Shown here in pieces: positions 1-9,749 of a DNA stretch of 64,000 bases (position 1 is the stretch's first letter; every line of letters starts with the position of its first letter). Source of the DNA: Thermoproteota archaeon (GTDB lineage: Archaea > Thermoproteota > Thermoprotei_A > Sulfolobales > Ignisphaeraceae). The notes below the pieces were generated by a model, which was not told where the DNA came from, searched no databases, and saw only the letters and a program-made list of their open reading frames with translations. The stretch is taken from NCBI GenBank assembly GCA_030550585.1, contig JAUQPB010000001.1, positions 186,001 through 250,000 on the forward strand, in the 5' to 3' direction. Position numbers and translations under genes: made by a program.

Positions 1-327
1 TTGCGCAAAAGAATAAATGAGTTGGAAAACTTTATAATCCACATAGAAAAGGCTATGACACATCTAATGGTTAGCTACACAGCGGGAGAGATACCAGAAA
101 ACGGCTTTAAGGTTTCAGCTGATTTCATGAGATTTGCTAGACAGGCTGCCGTAGATGAGAGAAAAGATTTGGACAAGCACATTGGTTTAATCGAGAAACT
201 AGAGCAGGAACTAGCCTCCACAGTATCTGGATTAGAAGAACAGCAAACAATTGCAACACCTGCTCAAAACATTGCAACACAAGTATCTGCCACAACACCA
301 ATAGCAGTAAAGGTTGTGAGTAGCTAA
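1..327 (+). CDS. cdvA: CdvA, C-terminal part (cut by window start)
   Basis: This is the C-terminal part of CdvA, the membrane-anchoring protein of the archaeal ESCRT-like division machinery; it recruits CdvB to mid-cell. The reading frame is open to base 1, so the N-terminal PRC-barrel-like domain lies outside the window. What remains is a charged alpha-helical/coiled-coil stretch (about residues 1-75) and a low-complexity Thr/Ala/Gln linker that ends in TTPIAVKVVSS. That tail matches the C-terminal peptide of Sulfolobus CdvA (ending PVKVIES, from memory), the segment that binds the winged helix of CdvB. The gene is followed 20 bp later by cdvB, giving the usual cdvA-cdvB-cdvC order. Confidence 0.85.
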   Translation: MRKRINELENFIIHIEKAMTHLMVSYTAGEIPENGFKVSADFMRFARQAAVDERKDLDKHIGLIEKLEQELASTVSGLEEQQTIATPAQNIATQVSATTPIAVKVVSS

Positions 328-347
328 TATAATAACCAGTGATTTTC

Positions 348-1226
348 ATGGCTGTACCAGCTGGAATAATAGACCATTTTACTAAGATTATCGGCATCTC
401 ATCACGTCGTGACCCCCAAAAAGGGGCTTTGGTATATATAGTTTCGTCTCTAAATGAGTTGAAATTAAAGTTAGAGGAGATCAAGAAGAGACTTAAAGAT
501 AGAGATGATGAGTTGCTAACAAATGCTGTCAAAGCATTGAACATGAATGACAGGGAAAGAGCCTCGATATACGCTGCGGAGATAGCTGAAGTTAGAAGAC
601 TTATGAAATTTGTTCAGATAGCCCTGCTGGCCATAGAAAGGCTGCTAGAACGTATGAAGACTATGAACATAGTTAACGATGTCAGGGTTCTGTCAACAAC
701 TCTAGGTGTTTTAAACGAACTTAAGACAATGTTCTCTAACACAATGCCAGAACTGGCCTCTACACTCGATACCATTGTAACTAACGTGAATGCCATTGTT
801 GCCCAGACCCAAACACCAGAATTCAATGTTAGTGTAACCACGAGAACCAAAGAGGTTGAGGAGATACTAAAAGAGATAGAGAAGCAAGCCGAAGAGAAGA
901 TGAGAAGCACGCTAGCTCCTATACCAGTACAGCTAGAGAATGTTATTAATCAAATGGCAGGCCAGGAGATTATGAAACATTCAGAATTGATAGAGAGGGG
1001 ATCTACAGCCACCGCGATGGTGCCAACATCATTTACATACCAAAGACAAGTACCGGTACATGGCATCGATAGTGGAATAGAATATCAGATATACAATTAC
1101 ATAGTCTCGCACAGAGGCATGATAAGAGTAGATGAATGTGCACGTATTTTTGGTATTTCAAAGGACGATGTTATAGCCATTTTGAAACGCCTAGAACAAA
1201 AAGGTTTGATAAAAGTGGTTATGTAA
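348..1226 (+). CDS. cdvB: CdvB, ESCRT-III-like cell division protein
   Basis: CdvB forms the ESCRT-III-like filaments that constrict the membrane in crenarchaeal division. About residues 15-185 are the charged, all-helical SNF7 domain. A linker follows that contains a Pro-containing segment (APIPVQL) that may act as the MIT-interacting motif bound by CdvC, although this is only inferred. The last 50 residues form a winged helix (from IEYQIYNYI to KGLIKVVM) that binds the CdvA tail. The ATG at 348 was chosen over the in-frame GTG at 339 because GTGAT just upstream can serve as ribosome site. It sits between cdvA and cdvC on the same strand. Confidence 0.92.
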   Translation: MAVPAGIIDHFTKIIGISSRRDPQKGALVYIVSSLNELKLKLEEIKKRLKDRDDELLTNAVKALNMNDRERASIYAAEIAEVRRLMKFVQIALLAIERLLERMKTMNIVNDVRVLSTTLGVLNELKTMFSNTMPELASTLDTIVTNVNAIVAQTQTPEFNVSVTTRTKEVEEILKEIEKQAEEKMRSTLAPIPVQLENVINQMAGQEIMKHSELIERGSTATAMVPTSFTYQRQVPVHGIDSGIEYQIYNYIVSHRGMIRVDECARIFGISKDDVIAILKRLEQKGLIKVVM

Positions 1227-1265
1227 CCTCATCATTTTTCTCACTACAAATTCAGGTTGATCGAT

Positions 1266-2402
1266 ATGAGTGGAGGGCGTGAGTATTTAGAGGCACTGGC
1301 CAGAAAATATGTCCATGAAGCTATGATGAATGAGAAGGTTGGAAATAAAATAGATGCTGCGAAGAACTATAAGAAGGCTGCTGAAATAATAATGATGATA
1401 ATAAACAACTATAAAAACGATCCGATGATACATATATACAAGAGCTTGGCCGAAAGCTACATTAATAAGGCGAAGGAGCTAGAAGAAGAGTCAAAGGTTT
1501 CTGTATCAATAGGTGGTGAAAAAGAGGAGACAGATGAGGATGTTGTAAAAGACTATGTACTGATAGAAAAACCCTCTGTTAAATTCGAGGATGTTATAGG
1601 ATTGGATTCGGCTAAGCAAGCTATAATAGACTCTATTGTTTATCCAACAAAGAGACCAGACCTATTCCCTCTTGGCTGGCCTCGAAATATACTCCTATAT
1701 GGTCCGCCAGGCTGTGGAAAAACATTGTTGGCAGCTGCTGTAGCCAATGAAATAGATGGGGTGTTCATGCAAATTGATGCGGCTAATCTAATGTCTAAGT
1801 GGTTGGGTGAGGCTGAGAAAAGAGTTGCTGCAATATTCAGATACGCCAGAAAGGTTGGAACGTCAAAACCTGTTATAATATTCGTAGACGAGGCCGACAG
1901 CCTTCTTGGAGTCTACGAGAATGAGATTGGTGGTGAGGCTAGGGTTAGAAACCAGTTTCTAAAGGAACTAGATGGCTTAGGGGATAAAGGCAAAAAATAT
2001 TTCATATATGTGATTGCTGCAACCAACAAGCCATGGAAGCTTGATATAGGCTTTTTGAGGAGATTCCAAAGAAGGATATATATACCACCTCCAAATAAAG
2101 AGGCTAGGAAGAGTCTATTCGAGTACTATACCAAGTTCTTCAAACTTGCTCCAGATGTAAACCTCGACCAGCTAGCAGAAAAGACGGAGGGCTACTCAGC
2201 TAGCGATATAAGAGACATTGTTTTAGAGGCTTATCTCAGAACTGTAAGAGAATTGTTTAGATCTAACAACATAAATGACAATCCAAGGCCCATAACAATG
2301 CAAGACTTTATAGAGGTTATTCAGCATAGAAAACCCAGCATCTCACCAGAGATGCTAAAACTCTATGAGGAGTGGGGTAAGAACTTTGGTGCCGTAGCTT
2401 AG
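1266..2402 (+). CDS. cdvC: CdvC, Vps4-like AAA ATPase
   Basis: This AAA ATPase disassembles and remodels CdvB filaments. The N-terminal ~75 residues are a helical MIT domain. A single AAA module follows with Walker A GPPGCGKT, Walker B IIFVDEAD, a sensor-1 AATN and the arginine-finger region FLRRFQRR. The length (378 aa) fits Vps4/CdvC. The ATG at 1266 is preferred over the TTG at 1257 because GGTTGAT lies just ahead of it. It is the last gene of the cdvABC cluster, 39 bp after cdvB. Confidence 0.93.
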   Translation: MSGGREYLEALARKYVHEAMMNEKVGNKIDAAKNYKKAAEIIMMIINNYKNDPMIHIYKSLAESYINKAKELEEESKVSVSIGGEKEETDEDVVKDYVLIEKPSVKFEDVIGLDSAKQAIIDSIVYPTKRPDLFPLGWPRNILLYGPPGCGKTLLAAAVANEIDGVFMQIDAANLMSKWLGEAEKRVAAIFRYARKVGTSKPVIIFVDEADSLLGVYENEIGGEARVRNQFLKELDGLGDKGKKYFIYVIAATNKPWKLDIGFLRRFQRRIYIPPPNKEARKSLFEYYTKFFKLAPDVNLDQLAEKTEGYSASDIRDIVLEAYLRTVRELFRSNNINDNPRPITMQDFIEVIQHRKPSISPEMLKLYEEWGKNFGAVA

Positions 2403-2459
2403 ACATCAATAAACTATAAATTGTTTACTATTGATAACAGTTCATTAGAATTTCATGCA

Positions 2460-2867
2460 CTAGCTCTTTATCTCTATATACTCAAGTAGCTCTGGAACAT
2501 ATTTAAGCACATCATCGATTGTAACTATTCCCATAACCCTCCCAGCATTGTTAACAACTGGTATATGACCGTGTCCTGTACCTATCATGAGGTTTATAAC
2601 ATCTTTGAGAGGTGTATTGGGCTCTACAACGGTGACAGGTCTAGAGAGTATCTGGGTGATTTTGGTTGATTTGGGGTCTAACCCCTTGGCAAAGACTTTT
2701 ATCACAATATCTTTTGCTGTTACAACGCCGAAAACAACATCATTTTCATCAACAACTATTAGCGAGGCAATGTTGTATCTCTCCATCACCTTTATCGCGT
2801 CATATACCGTTGCATCTACTTTTACACAAATTGGGTTGGGCACCATTATGTCAGATGCTCTAAGCAT
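2460..2867 (-). CDS. Tandem CBS-domain protein
   Basis: The protein is just two CBS domains (about residues 1-60 and 70-130), the fold that binds adenine nucleotides or SAM and usually regulates a partner. Both copies show the DAxxxMxxxxIxxLxVVDE...GVVTxxDIV pattern. There is no attached catalytic or DNA-binding domain, so the partner cannot be named. Its start overlaps the end of the upstream NFACT gene by 22 bp, so the two are probably co-transcribed and translationally coupled. This hints at, but does not show, a link to ribosome rescue. Confidence 0.9.
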   Translation of the reverse strand: MLRASDIMVPNPICVKVDATVYDAIKVMERYNIASLIVVDENDVVFGVVTAKDIVIKVFAKGLDPKSTKITQILSRPVTVVEPNTPLKDVINLMIGTGHGHIPVVNNAGRVMGIVTIDDVLKYVPELLEYIEIKS

Positions 2868-4858
2868 TTTTTCAGCACCTCTCTAGCATTTTCATTTACA
2901 ACCATTTTAACTATTTTGCTTCTGCCCGGTATTTTTGCTTTCAGTTCATCTAGGTCAATAGATTTTACAATCACATCTAGACCATTCTTTTTCAATTCAG
3001 TAGCAAGCTTCTCAATAATCTCCTCAATTTTTAGATCTCCTGGCTGCAAAACCATGTACCAAATACCCTTTTTCGAAACTGTGGCCTCAGAGCCGACAAT
3101 GATCCTAGCCACGCATTGGTCTTCACTAGTTTCTGAAACCTCCATTCCAATGGCTATTCTAAGCTCCACATTGTCTATGAAATTCTTTTTACCATATACC
3201 ATGAATCCTCCACGTGGAAGATATTCGCCGGATGGTGGTGATAAAGACACTTGAGAGCCTAGAACCCAAAAAACATTAATTGTGTGAAGACCGAGCTTCC
3301 ATGCTTTACTATAGGATGCTGCCAAAACAGCTGCCTCTCTTAGAGTCTCTTCATCGACTTGCCTATTATCAGTTTTGATTATTACTGTGCTACCACCATG
3401 GATATCAGCATGCATCACAATGTCGTCATCTCTCAGAAGCTTTTTAATGAGATATATATTTTGGCTTGCATCTCTTCCACCCAGGATTAGAAAACCGGAT
3501 GGTGTTATTGTCCAATGGAATTTTTCAAACCATTCCCTCCTTCTAGAAATTGAGAGCCTTACACTCTTCTCTTCAACACTAGTTTCTTCGCTTAGCCTCT
3601 TAATCTCCTCTTCTATTCTCTTCATTTCTGCAACTGTCCTTTCTATACCTTCAGATACGTCACTTAACATCTTTCTATACTCATTGTATATTAAAACCAA
3701 TGATTTTCTTACATTCAACTCGATGCGAATCCCACCAATATCTATATAGTATAGTCCCTTGCTCTGATCATATCCAGCAATTCTATTGCTACATCTACTT
3801 ATATGCTCCCAACCATACTGTTTAACAACTGTTTGAGCACATTGATGCAAATTCTCTATCTCTGGGTAATTCTCCTCAATAGCCGACACAATTTTGCTGA
3901 TAAGATCTTTCTTATTTTCATATGTCTTCAGAGTCGATTCCATATCTTGTAATGTGTGCTTCAGTTTCTCAATTCTGTCGATAATCGGCTTTATTCTAGA
4001 ATTTTTAACAAGATCTTCAATACCATATGCAAAGAACTTGTTGATTACGTCATTAAAACTTTGGCTTGTTTCAACTTTATATGTATTACCAACTGTAAAC
4101 TGGGGTGGTATAAAGGGGTAGAATCCTAGTGGAATGTTATTTGCATATACTATACAAGGAGCTGGCCTCTTTGTAACTTGATCAACAATATTTTTTATAT
4201 TATCAATAACACATTTTATGATGTCTTCAATCGATTCATTTTTATTCATACCCTTCTCGCATAAAAAAGCACCTGCCTCAACCACTTCTGGGGGAAACCC
4301 AAACGTTTTTATTATATAGGAAACAATATTCTGTTTTTTCTCATCAGATCTTCTTATCCCTTCTAGAACTTTCGTAATTTCTATGTCGTCTTGCCATTGT
4401 TTTGGCGGAAACACATATTTTGATTTTGGTGCTATGACCCTATCCTTCATTTTCCTATATTCCAATGCTATGACTACATTGTAATCAGGATCCGTAAGGA
4501 CGATTGTGCCTCGCGGTAGTAGTTCTATAATAAGTCTTTTCTCCTTATCTCCGCACACAATTTTCATAACAACTATTCTTTCTCTGTCATACTGATCTAC
4601 TGAAGCTATTTTGCAATCTCTTATGTGTGATCTCCAAAGGCTGGTCAAATTCTTTGAATGGTCTATATCTATCTTCGAATCAGATAAAGATATTCTCTTG
4701 CCTGGCTCAATAACTAAATAATGTGGTCTTATCTCGCCCCCTTTTCTGAGCTTTAAAATGGCTAAGTTCTTTGAGTATATGTACACGTTGTCTATATAGG
4801 AATTCTCGACATGACTTTTCTGTTCATTAATCCATACACTTATATCTAGCCAGCTCAT
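2846..4858 (-). CDS. rqcH: NFACT-family ribosome quality control protein (RqcH/Rqc2/NEMF homolog)
   Basis: Archaeal members of this family bind large ribosomal subunits with stalled peptidyl-tRNA and are predicted to add tails to the nascent chain. The order is NFACT-N (residues 1 to about 180, with the conserved Asp-Arg pair in VDQYDRERIVV), a helix-hairpin-helix region, a long coiled coil (about 290-430) and the NFACT-R domain with ILGGRDASQN and MHADIHGGSTVII. The Asp-Arg pair is the one needed for tailing activity in characterised members. The internal ATG at 4858 (MSWLDISVWINE) fits the family start; the frame stays open to an ATG at 4912, which would overlap the divergent gene. Downstream it overlaps the CBS gene. 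Confidence 0.9.
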   Translation of the reverse strand: MSWLDISVWINEQKSHVENSYIDNVYIYSKNLAILKLRKGGEIRPHYLVIEPGKRISLSDSKIDIDHSKNLTSLWRSHIRDCKIASVDQYDRERIVVMKIVCGDKEKRLIIELLPRGTIVLTDPDYNVVIALEYRKMKDRVIAPKSKYVFPPKQWQDDIEITKVLEGIRRSDEKKQNIVSYIIKTFGFPPEVVEAGAFLCEKGMNKNESIEDIIKCVIDNIKNIVDQVTKRPAPCIVYANNIPLGFYPFIPPQFTVGNTYKVETSQSFNDVINKFFAYGIEDLVKNSRIKPIIDRIEKLKHTLQDMESTLKTYENKKDLISKIVSAIEENYPEIENLHQCAQTVVKQYGWEHISRCSNRIAGYDQSKGLYYIDIGGIRIELNVRKSLVLIYNEYRKMLSDVSEGIERTVAEMKRIEEEIKRLSEETSVEEKSVRLSISRRREWFEKFHWTITPSGFLILGGRDASQNIYLIKKLLRDDDIVMHADIHGGSTVIIKTDNRQVDEETLREAAVLAASYSKAWKLGLHTINVFWVLGSQVSLSPPSGEYLPRGGFMVYGKKNFIDNVELRIAIGMEVSETSEDQCVARIIVGSEATVSKKGIWYMVLQPGDLKIEEIIEKLATELKKNGLDVIVKSIDLDELKAKIPGRSKIVKMVVNENAREVLKKCLEHLT

Positions 4859-4881
4859 AGAATTTTTCTGGCGTTTTTGCA

Positions 4882-5190
4882 ATGACACAACATCCTGTTG
4901 AGGCATTTCCACTTCGCCTGAAGATACTGCTCATCAGGGGTCTTTACGGCCTGGTAACATCCGCTATTGTAACTATCTTCTCATTGCATGCATATTACGA
5001 GTCTGTCCTAACAGGTTTATTAGGTTCTATTGCCCCATACTTTACATGGACCTTAATAATACTTTTGTATATACCAACCATAGCGATTGTTAAAGCACTT
5101 GGAGTAACTAAGAGATTTGAACTTTATTTGAGAGGTTTTTCAGTGTATTTCGTCATCTTCATACTTACAAATATTGTTATTGCCAGCTAA
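4882..5190 (+). CDS. Small membrane protein of unknown function
   Basis: I do not recognise this family. The 102 residues hold three hydrophobic stretches (about 22-42, 53-70 and 84-101), so it is probably a three-helix membrane protein. The start is only 23 bp from the chosen start of the divergent NFACT gene, so the leader must be very short. Its last 51 bp overlap, tail to tail, the end of the SPOUT methyltransferase gene on the other strand. The continuous hydrophobic pattern argues for a real gene, but no motif gives a function. Confidence 0.6.
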   Translation: MTQHPVEAFPLRLKILLIRGLYGLVTSAIVTIFSLHAYYESVLTGLLGSIAPYFTWTLIILLYIPTIAIVKALGVTKRFELYLRGFSVYFVIFILTNIVIAS

Positions 5191-5790
5191 GACCCTAGCT
5201 TCGTATATAGGAGAGAATTCTGCTACAATAGCTATGTAGTCTTTTGGCAAAACAATATTTCCACTATCATCGATAGGAAATGCGTAGGGCAACTCTATCT
5301 CCAGCTCCATGTCATGTGCAAGCTTCTTGCTTATCTTCAAGCCAAACACATACTTTATCTCCTCAAGCCTCCTCCCATTCTCTATAAGCTTAACAACATA
5401 GGCGGCTCCAGCAATGGTATACTGATGCTTTCCAATGTTTCTAGCCTTGGCTAGCAAAAGTTTTGAGGTGATTAACTTTTTTGTTCTTCCAGCTGGCGGA
5501 TGAGAGCCCATTATACCCCCTATAACCACATATTCACTACTCTTTAGATCGCTAGTAGTAAGAGGTTCTTCTGCAGCAGGATCCAAAACAACAACATTTG
5601 TATTGTTACTCAGCAACACCGTTGCCGATTCTCTATACACTTTTCCAAGTGGTTTTAGCAACTGTGCATCTCTATCACTTTTTACATTAGTGAAAATGAC
5701 TCTACCTCTGAAGAGATTCGACACAAACTCATATTCTTTAAAAAGCCACCTATTTACACAAGGTTCTAGATGCTCTACCACAATCTGCAT
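5140..5790 (-). CDS. SPOUT-fold methyltransferase, Sfm1/DUF431 type
   Basis: This is the archaeal form of the family containing yeast Sfm1, a SAM-dependent methyltransferase with a SPOUT knot that modifies a ribosomal protein; archaeal members are annotated as RNA or protein methyltransferases. The seen markers are VEHLEP near the start, VVLDPAAEEPL, and the glycine-rich loop VIGGIMGSHPPAGRT, which would form the SAM-binding knot. The length (216 aa) is normal. The substrate is not known here. Its 3' end overlaps the small membrane protein gene on the plus strand by 51 bp. Confidence 0.8.
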   Translation of the reverse strand: MQIVVEHLEPCVNRWLFKEYEFVSNLFRGRVIFTNVKSDRDAQLLKPLGKVYRESATVLLSNNTNVVVLDPAAEEPLTTSDLKSSEYVVIGGIMGSHPPAGRTKKLITSKLLLAKARNIGKHQYTIAGAAYVVKLIENGRRLEEIKYVFGLKISKKLAHDMELEIELPYAFPIDDSGNIVLPKDYIAIVAEFSPIYEARVLAGNNNICKYEDDEIH

Positions 5791-5881
5791 TGTCTACATA
5801 CCAACATTCTTATAAAGCTTACAAACAAAAATTTTTAAATTGCGATCAAAGCGAAATAGAGTTAGAGTGGGATGAATCTGA

Positions 5882-6166
5882 ATGGCAACAGCACAGCAAA
5901 AACCTTCGATAACCCCCATGAAGCTACTAAGAGGATCTATGAATAAAACGGTGCTTGTGAAGGTTAAGGAAAATACAGAATTCGTTGGAAAACTAGTTAT
6001 GACAGATCCAACAATGAATGTTGTGCTAGAGGATGCAACAGAGTATAAAGATGGTGGGGAGGAAGTTGTGGCAAAATATGGTAGAATATTGATTAGGGGA
6101 AGCCAAATTCTATACATATGTGTTGACTATACCGAAGCAAAGCTTAGACAAGCAACATCGTCGTGA
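5882..6166 (+). CDS. Sm-like (Lsm) RNA-binding protein
   Basis: This is an archaeal Lsm protein, which forms heptameric rings that bind U-rich RNA. The Sm1 motif runs from MNKTVLVKVKE through TDPTMNVVLEDATEY, and the Sm2 motif is GRILIRGSQILYI. The length (94 aa) includes a short extension after Sm2 (CVDYTEAKLRQATSS). A TATA-like tract (TTTTTAAAT, about 5831-5839) lies upstream. A 54-codon Cys-rich gene follows 7 bp downstream. In other archaea the partner at this place is often L37e; that is not the case here. Confidence 0.93.
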   Translation: MATAQQKPSITPMKLLRGSMNKTVLVKVKENTEFVGKLVMTDPTMNVVLEDATEYKDGGEEVVAKYGRILIRGSQILYICVDYTEAKLRQATSS

Positions 6167-6173
6167 GGGTACT

Positions 6174-6338
6174 ATGAAAAGTTATAGAAAAACAGGGAAA
6201 AGTTTAAGACTACCTAATTCATGTCCAATAAACTTCGAGTTTTCGTTAGATAACATTGAATGCAAACTGTGTAAATATTTTGACCAGTGTCTCAGGGCAT
6301 TCACCAAGGCTGAGAAGCTTAGTAGGAGCATTAGGTAA
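6174..6338 (+). CDS. Small Cys-containing protein, unknown
   Basis: A 54-residue basic protein follows the Lsm gene by 7 bp, with GAGGGT as ribosome site ahead of the ATG at 6174. It has Cys residues in CPINFE and CKLCKYFDQC, enough for a small zinc site or a redox pair. I do not recognise a family. The position suggests a role in RNA metabolism together with Lsm, but that is inference only. The spacing, ribosome site and Cys pattern are the evidence that it is real. Confidence 0.6.
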   Translation: MKSYRKTGKSLRLPNSCPINFEFSLDNIECKLCKYFDQCLRAFTKAEKLSRSIR

Positions 6339-6427
6339 GCGTTATTGTATAAAATACTGAATAACCAATAAGATAAGATACATAAAAAATATAAGGTTTA
6401 AGATATTTAAAAGCTGTGGGAAGGACA

Positions 6428-7642
6428 ATGGCAAACATAGAGGTATCAGAACACAGATGGATAGGTATAGAGAATCTAAATGTTGAAATCGTAGAGAGAA
6501 AGGGTGTGGGCCACCCAGACTATATAGCTGATAGCATAGGCGAAGCTGTAAGTAGAGAGCTTAGCAAATACTATCTAAAAAGATTCGGGCTTGTTCTACA
6601 CCATAACGTGGATAAGGTTCTTGTAGTAGGAGGACAGGCACACCCTGTTTTTGGAGGTGGCGAAGTACTACAACCAATATATGTAATTGTATCGGGAAGA
6701 GCCACAACATATGTAAAAACAAAGGATGGTCTAGAATTCATACCTGTTGGAACAATAGTGATGAGAGCTGCCAGAAATTGGATTAAGGAGAACTTCAGGT
6801 TTCTAGACCCAGAAGAGCATGTCATAATAGACTATAAAATTGGTCAAGGAAGCGCCGATCTAGTAGGGCTTTTCGAATATGGGCTAAAGAGAATTCCTTT
6901 AGCAAACGACACTAGCTTTGGTGTGGGATATGCACCGCTATCAACGCTTGAAAGGATTGTGTACGATGTTGAGAGGTTTCTGAATTCTCAGAATCTCAAA
7001 AATATGATGCCTGTTGTTGGCGAAGATGTTAAGGTTATGGGGCTTAGAATAAATAAAAAGATAACGCTGACAATAGCTGTTGCAATGATCTCTAGATTTG
7101 TAAAGGATAAGGGAGAGTACCTGGCATTAAAGGAGGAGATAAGAGAGAAGGTGCTTGACTATCTAGCCAAAAAGGTTCACAATTACGATATTGAGGTATT
7201 TATAAATGCTGCTGACAAGCCGGAGGAGGGAATATTCTATTTGACGGTCACAGGAACCTCTGCTGAACATGGTGATGACGGTGCAACTGGAAGAGGCAAT
7301 AGAGTAAATGGATTAATAACTCCAATGAGGCCCATGAGCCTAGAGGCAACTGCTGGCAAGAATCCTATTAGTCATGTCGGCAAGATCTATAATGTCGCAT
7401 CAACAATGATAGCAAATAAGATTTATGAAGAGGTGAAGGGTGTTAGAGAAGTTTATGTCAGTATGCTGAGCCAGATTGGAAGACCTATAAACGATCCGCT
7501 GGTTGTTGATATAAAGATCTTTCCAGAAGATAGGCTAACAGAAAATATGGTCAGCGAGGCAAAGAACATTGCTAATGAGGTTCTTGAAAACATTGAGAAG
7601 ATATCGAATTATATAATAGAGAACAAGGTTAGTCTATTTTAA
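6428..7642 (+). CDS. mat: S-adenosylmethionine synthetase, archaeal type
   Basis: It makes SAM from ATP and methionine. The archaeal family differs strongly from bacterial MetK and is recognised by [10 protein letters not shown] near the N-terminus, [13 protein letters not shown], the GGGEV loop and [16 protein letters not shown] near residue 285. At 404 aa the length is as expected. The ATG at 6428 is preferred to the GTG at 6416, as GGGAAGG precedes it. TATA-like sequences lie at about 6394-6412. SAM from this enzyme would feed the several methyltransferases in the window. The gene stands alone. Confidence 0.95.
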   Translation: MANIEVSEHRWIGIENLNVEIVERKGVGHPDYIADSIGEAVSRELSKYYLKRFGLVLHHNVDKVLVVGGQAHPVFGGGEVLQPIYVIVSGRATTYVKTKDGLEFIPVGTIVMRAARNWIKENFRFLDPEEHVIIDYKIGQGSADLVGLFEYGLKRIPLANDTSFGVGYAPLSTLERIVYDVERFLNSQNLKNMMPVVGEDVKVMGLRINKKITLTIAVAMISRFVKDKGEYLALKEEIREKVLDYLAKKVHNYDIEVFINAADKPEEGIFYLTVTGTSAEHGDDGATGRGNRVNGLITPMRPMSLEATAGKNPISHVGKIYNVASTMIANKIYEEVKGVREVYVSMLSQIGRPINDPLVVDIKIFPEDRLTENMVSEAKNIANEVLENIEKISNYIIENKVSLF

Positions 7643-7650
7643 ACAAATAC

Positions 7651-9636
7651 TCAGCTATTTAATAAGCTCAGTCTATACTCTTTAATGATGTCAGCAAGCT
7701 TTTTAGGATCTAAGTATTCCTTCTCCCGTTTCTTATTCAAATAGTCTAGCAACTTGTTATAGGCATTTCTTACAGCCTCTTGCAAAAGCTTTTTATCGAA
7801 AACCACCACATTATCTGTGACTAAGACTGGTGCTATATTTTCACAGACAATCCCAAGCTCCAAATCGAAGATGTCTGTTGAGAGCGTCTGTGGACATGTC
7901 TTCATTATTAGTATTGTCGGTCTTCTAATGTTTTTCAATTTGGACAAATCTATAATGTCTCTGTCCATGTACATAACATAGATCCCTTCTACAGTTACTT
8001 GATATTCTTCGCTGAAGCTTTTGGCAATGGGAATGGCCATAAACTTGTTATTTGCAATCCCCATTAAAATTTCTTCGAATGCCTTCTTAGATTCGTTCAA
8101 TTTTTCACGTTCTTTCTCAAGAGACTCTACATATGTTTGCAACTGTCTTAGTTTCTCTTTGAATTCATTAACAATTCTATCCCTCATAATTTCGGGCTCT
8201 AGCCTCTCACTAGTCCTGAACCTGCTCTCAAATTCTATTTCACTTAATCTATTCTCCAACTCTATTACACGCCTTCTGAGAATCTCCTTCTCTTTTTGAA
8301 TTTCATTCAGCTTCTCTTCAACTATCTTAACCCTATCCACACAGTTACTATATGTATTTTGAGATGGTGTTACCGTATCTTGGTTGAGTGTTGTATAGTA
8401 AGTGTTTTTAAGGTGCTCCTCAATAGCATATTCAATTGCTTCATTGACTGTCTTACCCCTCAGCAACTGTAGCTTAACATCATCTATCTCTACATCCAGC
8501 CCCAGCTCAATAATCTTCCTCTCAACCTCTACAAACTTTTTCTCAAATGATTTATAAGCCCTTAGCGCAGCTGCAAGTGCATCCCTCTCATGCGAGGTTC
8601 TGATCTCCACATTTAGACCGCGCTTAGTAGCCCACTGAATTAGATACTCCTTTTCTTCGACACTTAGAGATCTATTGGGTATGTAAAGGGGTAGTCCAAG
8701 AATCGAAGAAATCTTTTTGACAGTGTCTGGAGGCGGATTCTTATCTGTTGCTATGAGAACCGGTGTACCAATTGAGTATACCTTGCTTACCACAGCCACT
8801 TTGTCAAGTTCTTTAGATGAATAGGTGTAGCAGGTTCTAAGTGACAGATCTATTACAGCTATGCCAGTTTCAATCCCAGGGTCAACACCTACTATTACAT
8901 ATCTTTTGCTATAACCTTCATTCTCAAACTCTATTGTTGTATACTCAGGCTTTATAGCAATCCTTATATCATTTCCGTGGAATGGCTTTACAAATCTGCG
9001 CACTGTTGAAACATCTGCATAGGCTATGATTGTAGCGCTGTCTAATCCTCCTTTTCCTCTTCTCAAGACTATATCATAAGCTATCTGAGCCTCATCAAGC
9101 CTCTTTCTAATCTCCTTCATTGCAGTAAAGATTGCTGTTCTCATCGCTCTTGCAAATATATTTGCCCTACTACCACCTGACCCAGGCGATCTAGTTCTTG
9201 AAATAACTATCTTCGTTCGTGCACCAACACCTCTAATCACCGTGCCAATGCCATTTAAAGCTAGAAGGGCACAGAGATAAGCGGTTTGAAGAGGCTTTGG
9301 CTTTGTTGATAAACTTAGACCTAGTTTCAGTACCTGTTTCGATAAATCAACAAATTTGTTTTCTTCCAAGGTAACCTGATATATTGTTGTAGTTGGCGGA
9401 AACAACTCAAGAATTCTAGCAAGTTCTTTCCTCACTGGAGCTATCTCAAAAATATTATCAACACCAACCCTATCTACTTTATAGTCCCATGCAATCCTGA
9501 TCAAACCTTTCAAAGGTGTTTCAACAGATTCGTAAACTACATTACTGTTATCATCAATCACCACTACAGCATATATAGGCGGATTTGTTCGTGATAATGG
9601 GCTTCCCTTAACAATGTCTATGCCCATTACCTTCAT
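7651..9636 (-). CDS. DUF460 / COG2433 RuvC-like RNase H-fold protein
   Basis: This archaea-specific family is predicted to be a nuclease of the RNase H (RuvC/YqgF) fold, but its substrate is unknown. The N-terminal half has a first acidic segment MGIDIVKGSP and a second RNase H-like core starting at VGVDPGIETGIAVID (about residue 250). A coiled coil covers about 440-540, followed by a C-terminal alpha/beta domain. At 661 aa it is full length. It is convergent with mat (8 bp apart). A TATA-like TTTTTAAA lies about 90 bp upstream, leaving a rather long leader. Confidence 0.85.
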   Translation of the reverse strand: MKVMGIDIVKGSPLSRTNPPIYAVVVIDDNSNVVYESVETPLKGLIRIAWDYKVDRVGVDNIFEIAPVRKELARILELFPPTTTIYQVTLEENKFVDLSKQVLKLGLSLSTKPKPLQTAYLCALLALNGIGTVIRGVGARTKIVISRTRSPGSGGSRANIFARAMRTAIFTAMKEIRKRLDEAQIAYDIVLRRGKGGLDSATIIAYADVSTVRRFVKPFHGNDIRIAIKPEYTTIEFENEGYSKRYVIVGVDPGIETGIAVIDLSLRTCYTYSSKELDKVAVVSKVYSIGTPVLIATDKNPPPDTVKKISSILGLPLYIPNRSLSVEEKEYLIQWATKRGLNVEIRTSHERDALAAALRAYKSFEKKFVEVERKIIELGLDVEIDDVKLQLLRGKTVNEAIEYAIEEHLKNTYYTTLNQDTVTPSQNTYSNCVDRVKIVEEKLNEIQKEKEILRRRVIELENRLSEIEFESRFRTSERLEPEIMRDRIVNEFKEKLRQLQTYVESLEKEREKLNESKKAFEEILMGIANNKFMAIPIAKSFSEEYQVTVEGIYVMYMDRDIIDLSKLKNIRRPTILIMKTCPQTLSTDIFDLELGIVCENIAPVLVTDNVVVFDKKLLQEAVRNAYNKLLDYLNKKREKEYLDPKKLADIIKEYRLSLLNS

Positions 9637-9749
9637 AATAACACTTCAACTAGCCATCCTTCCCTATGTAGTAAGGGTTCCAACTATCCAATATATATTG
9701 TATAAGGGTTTAAAAATGTAAGTTATACTGAACAAGATATAGCCATTGG

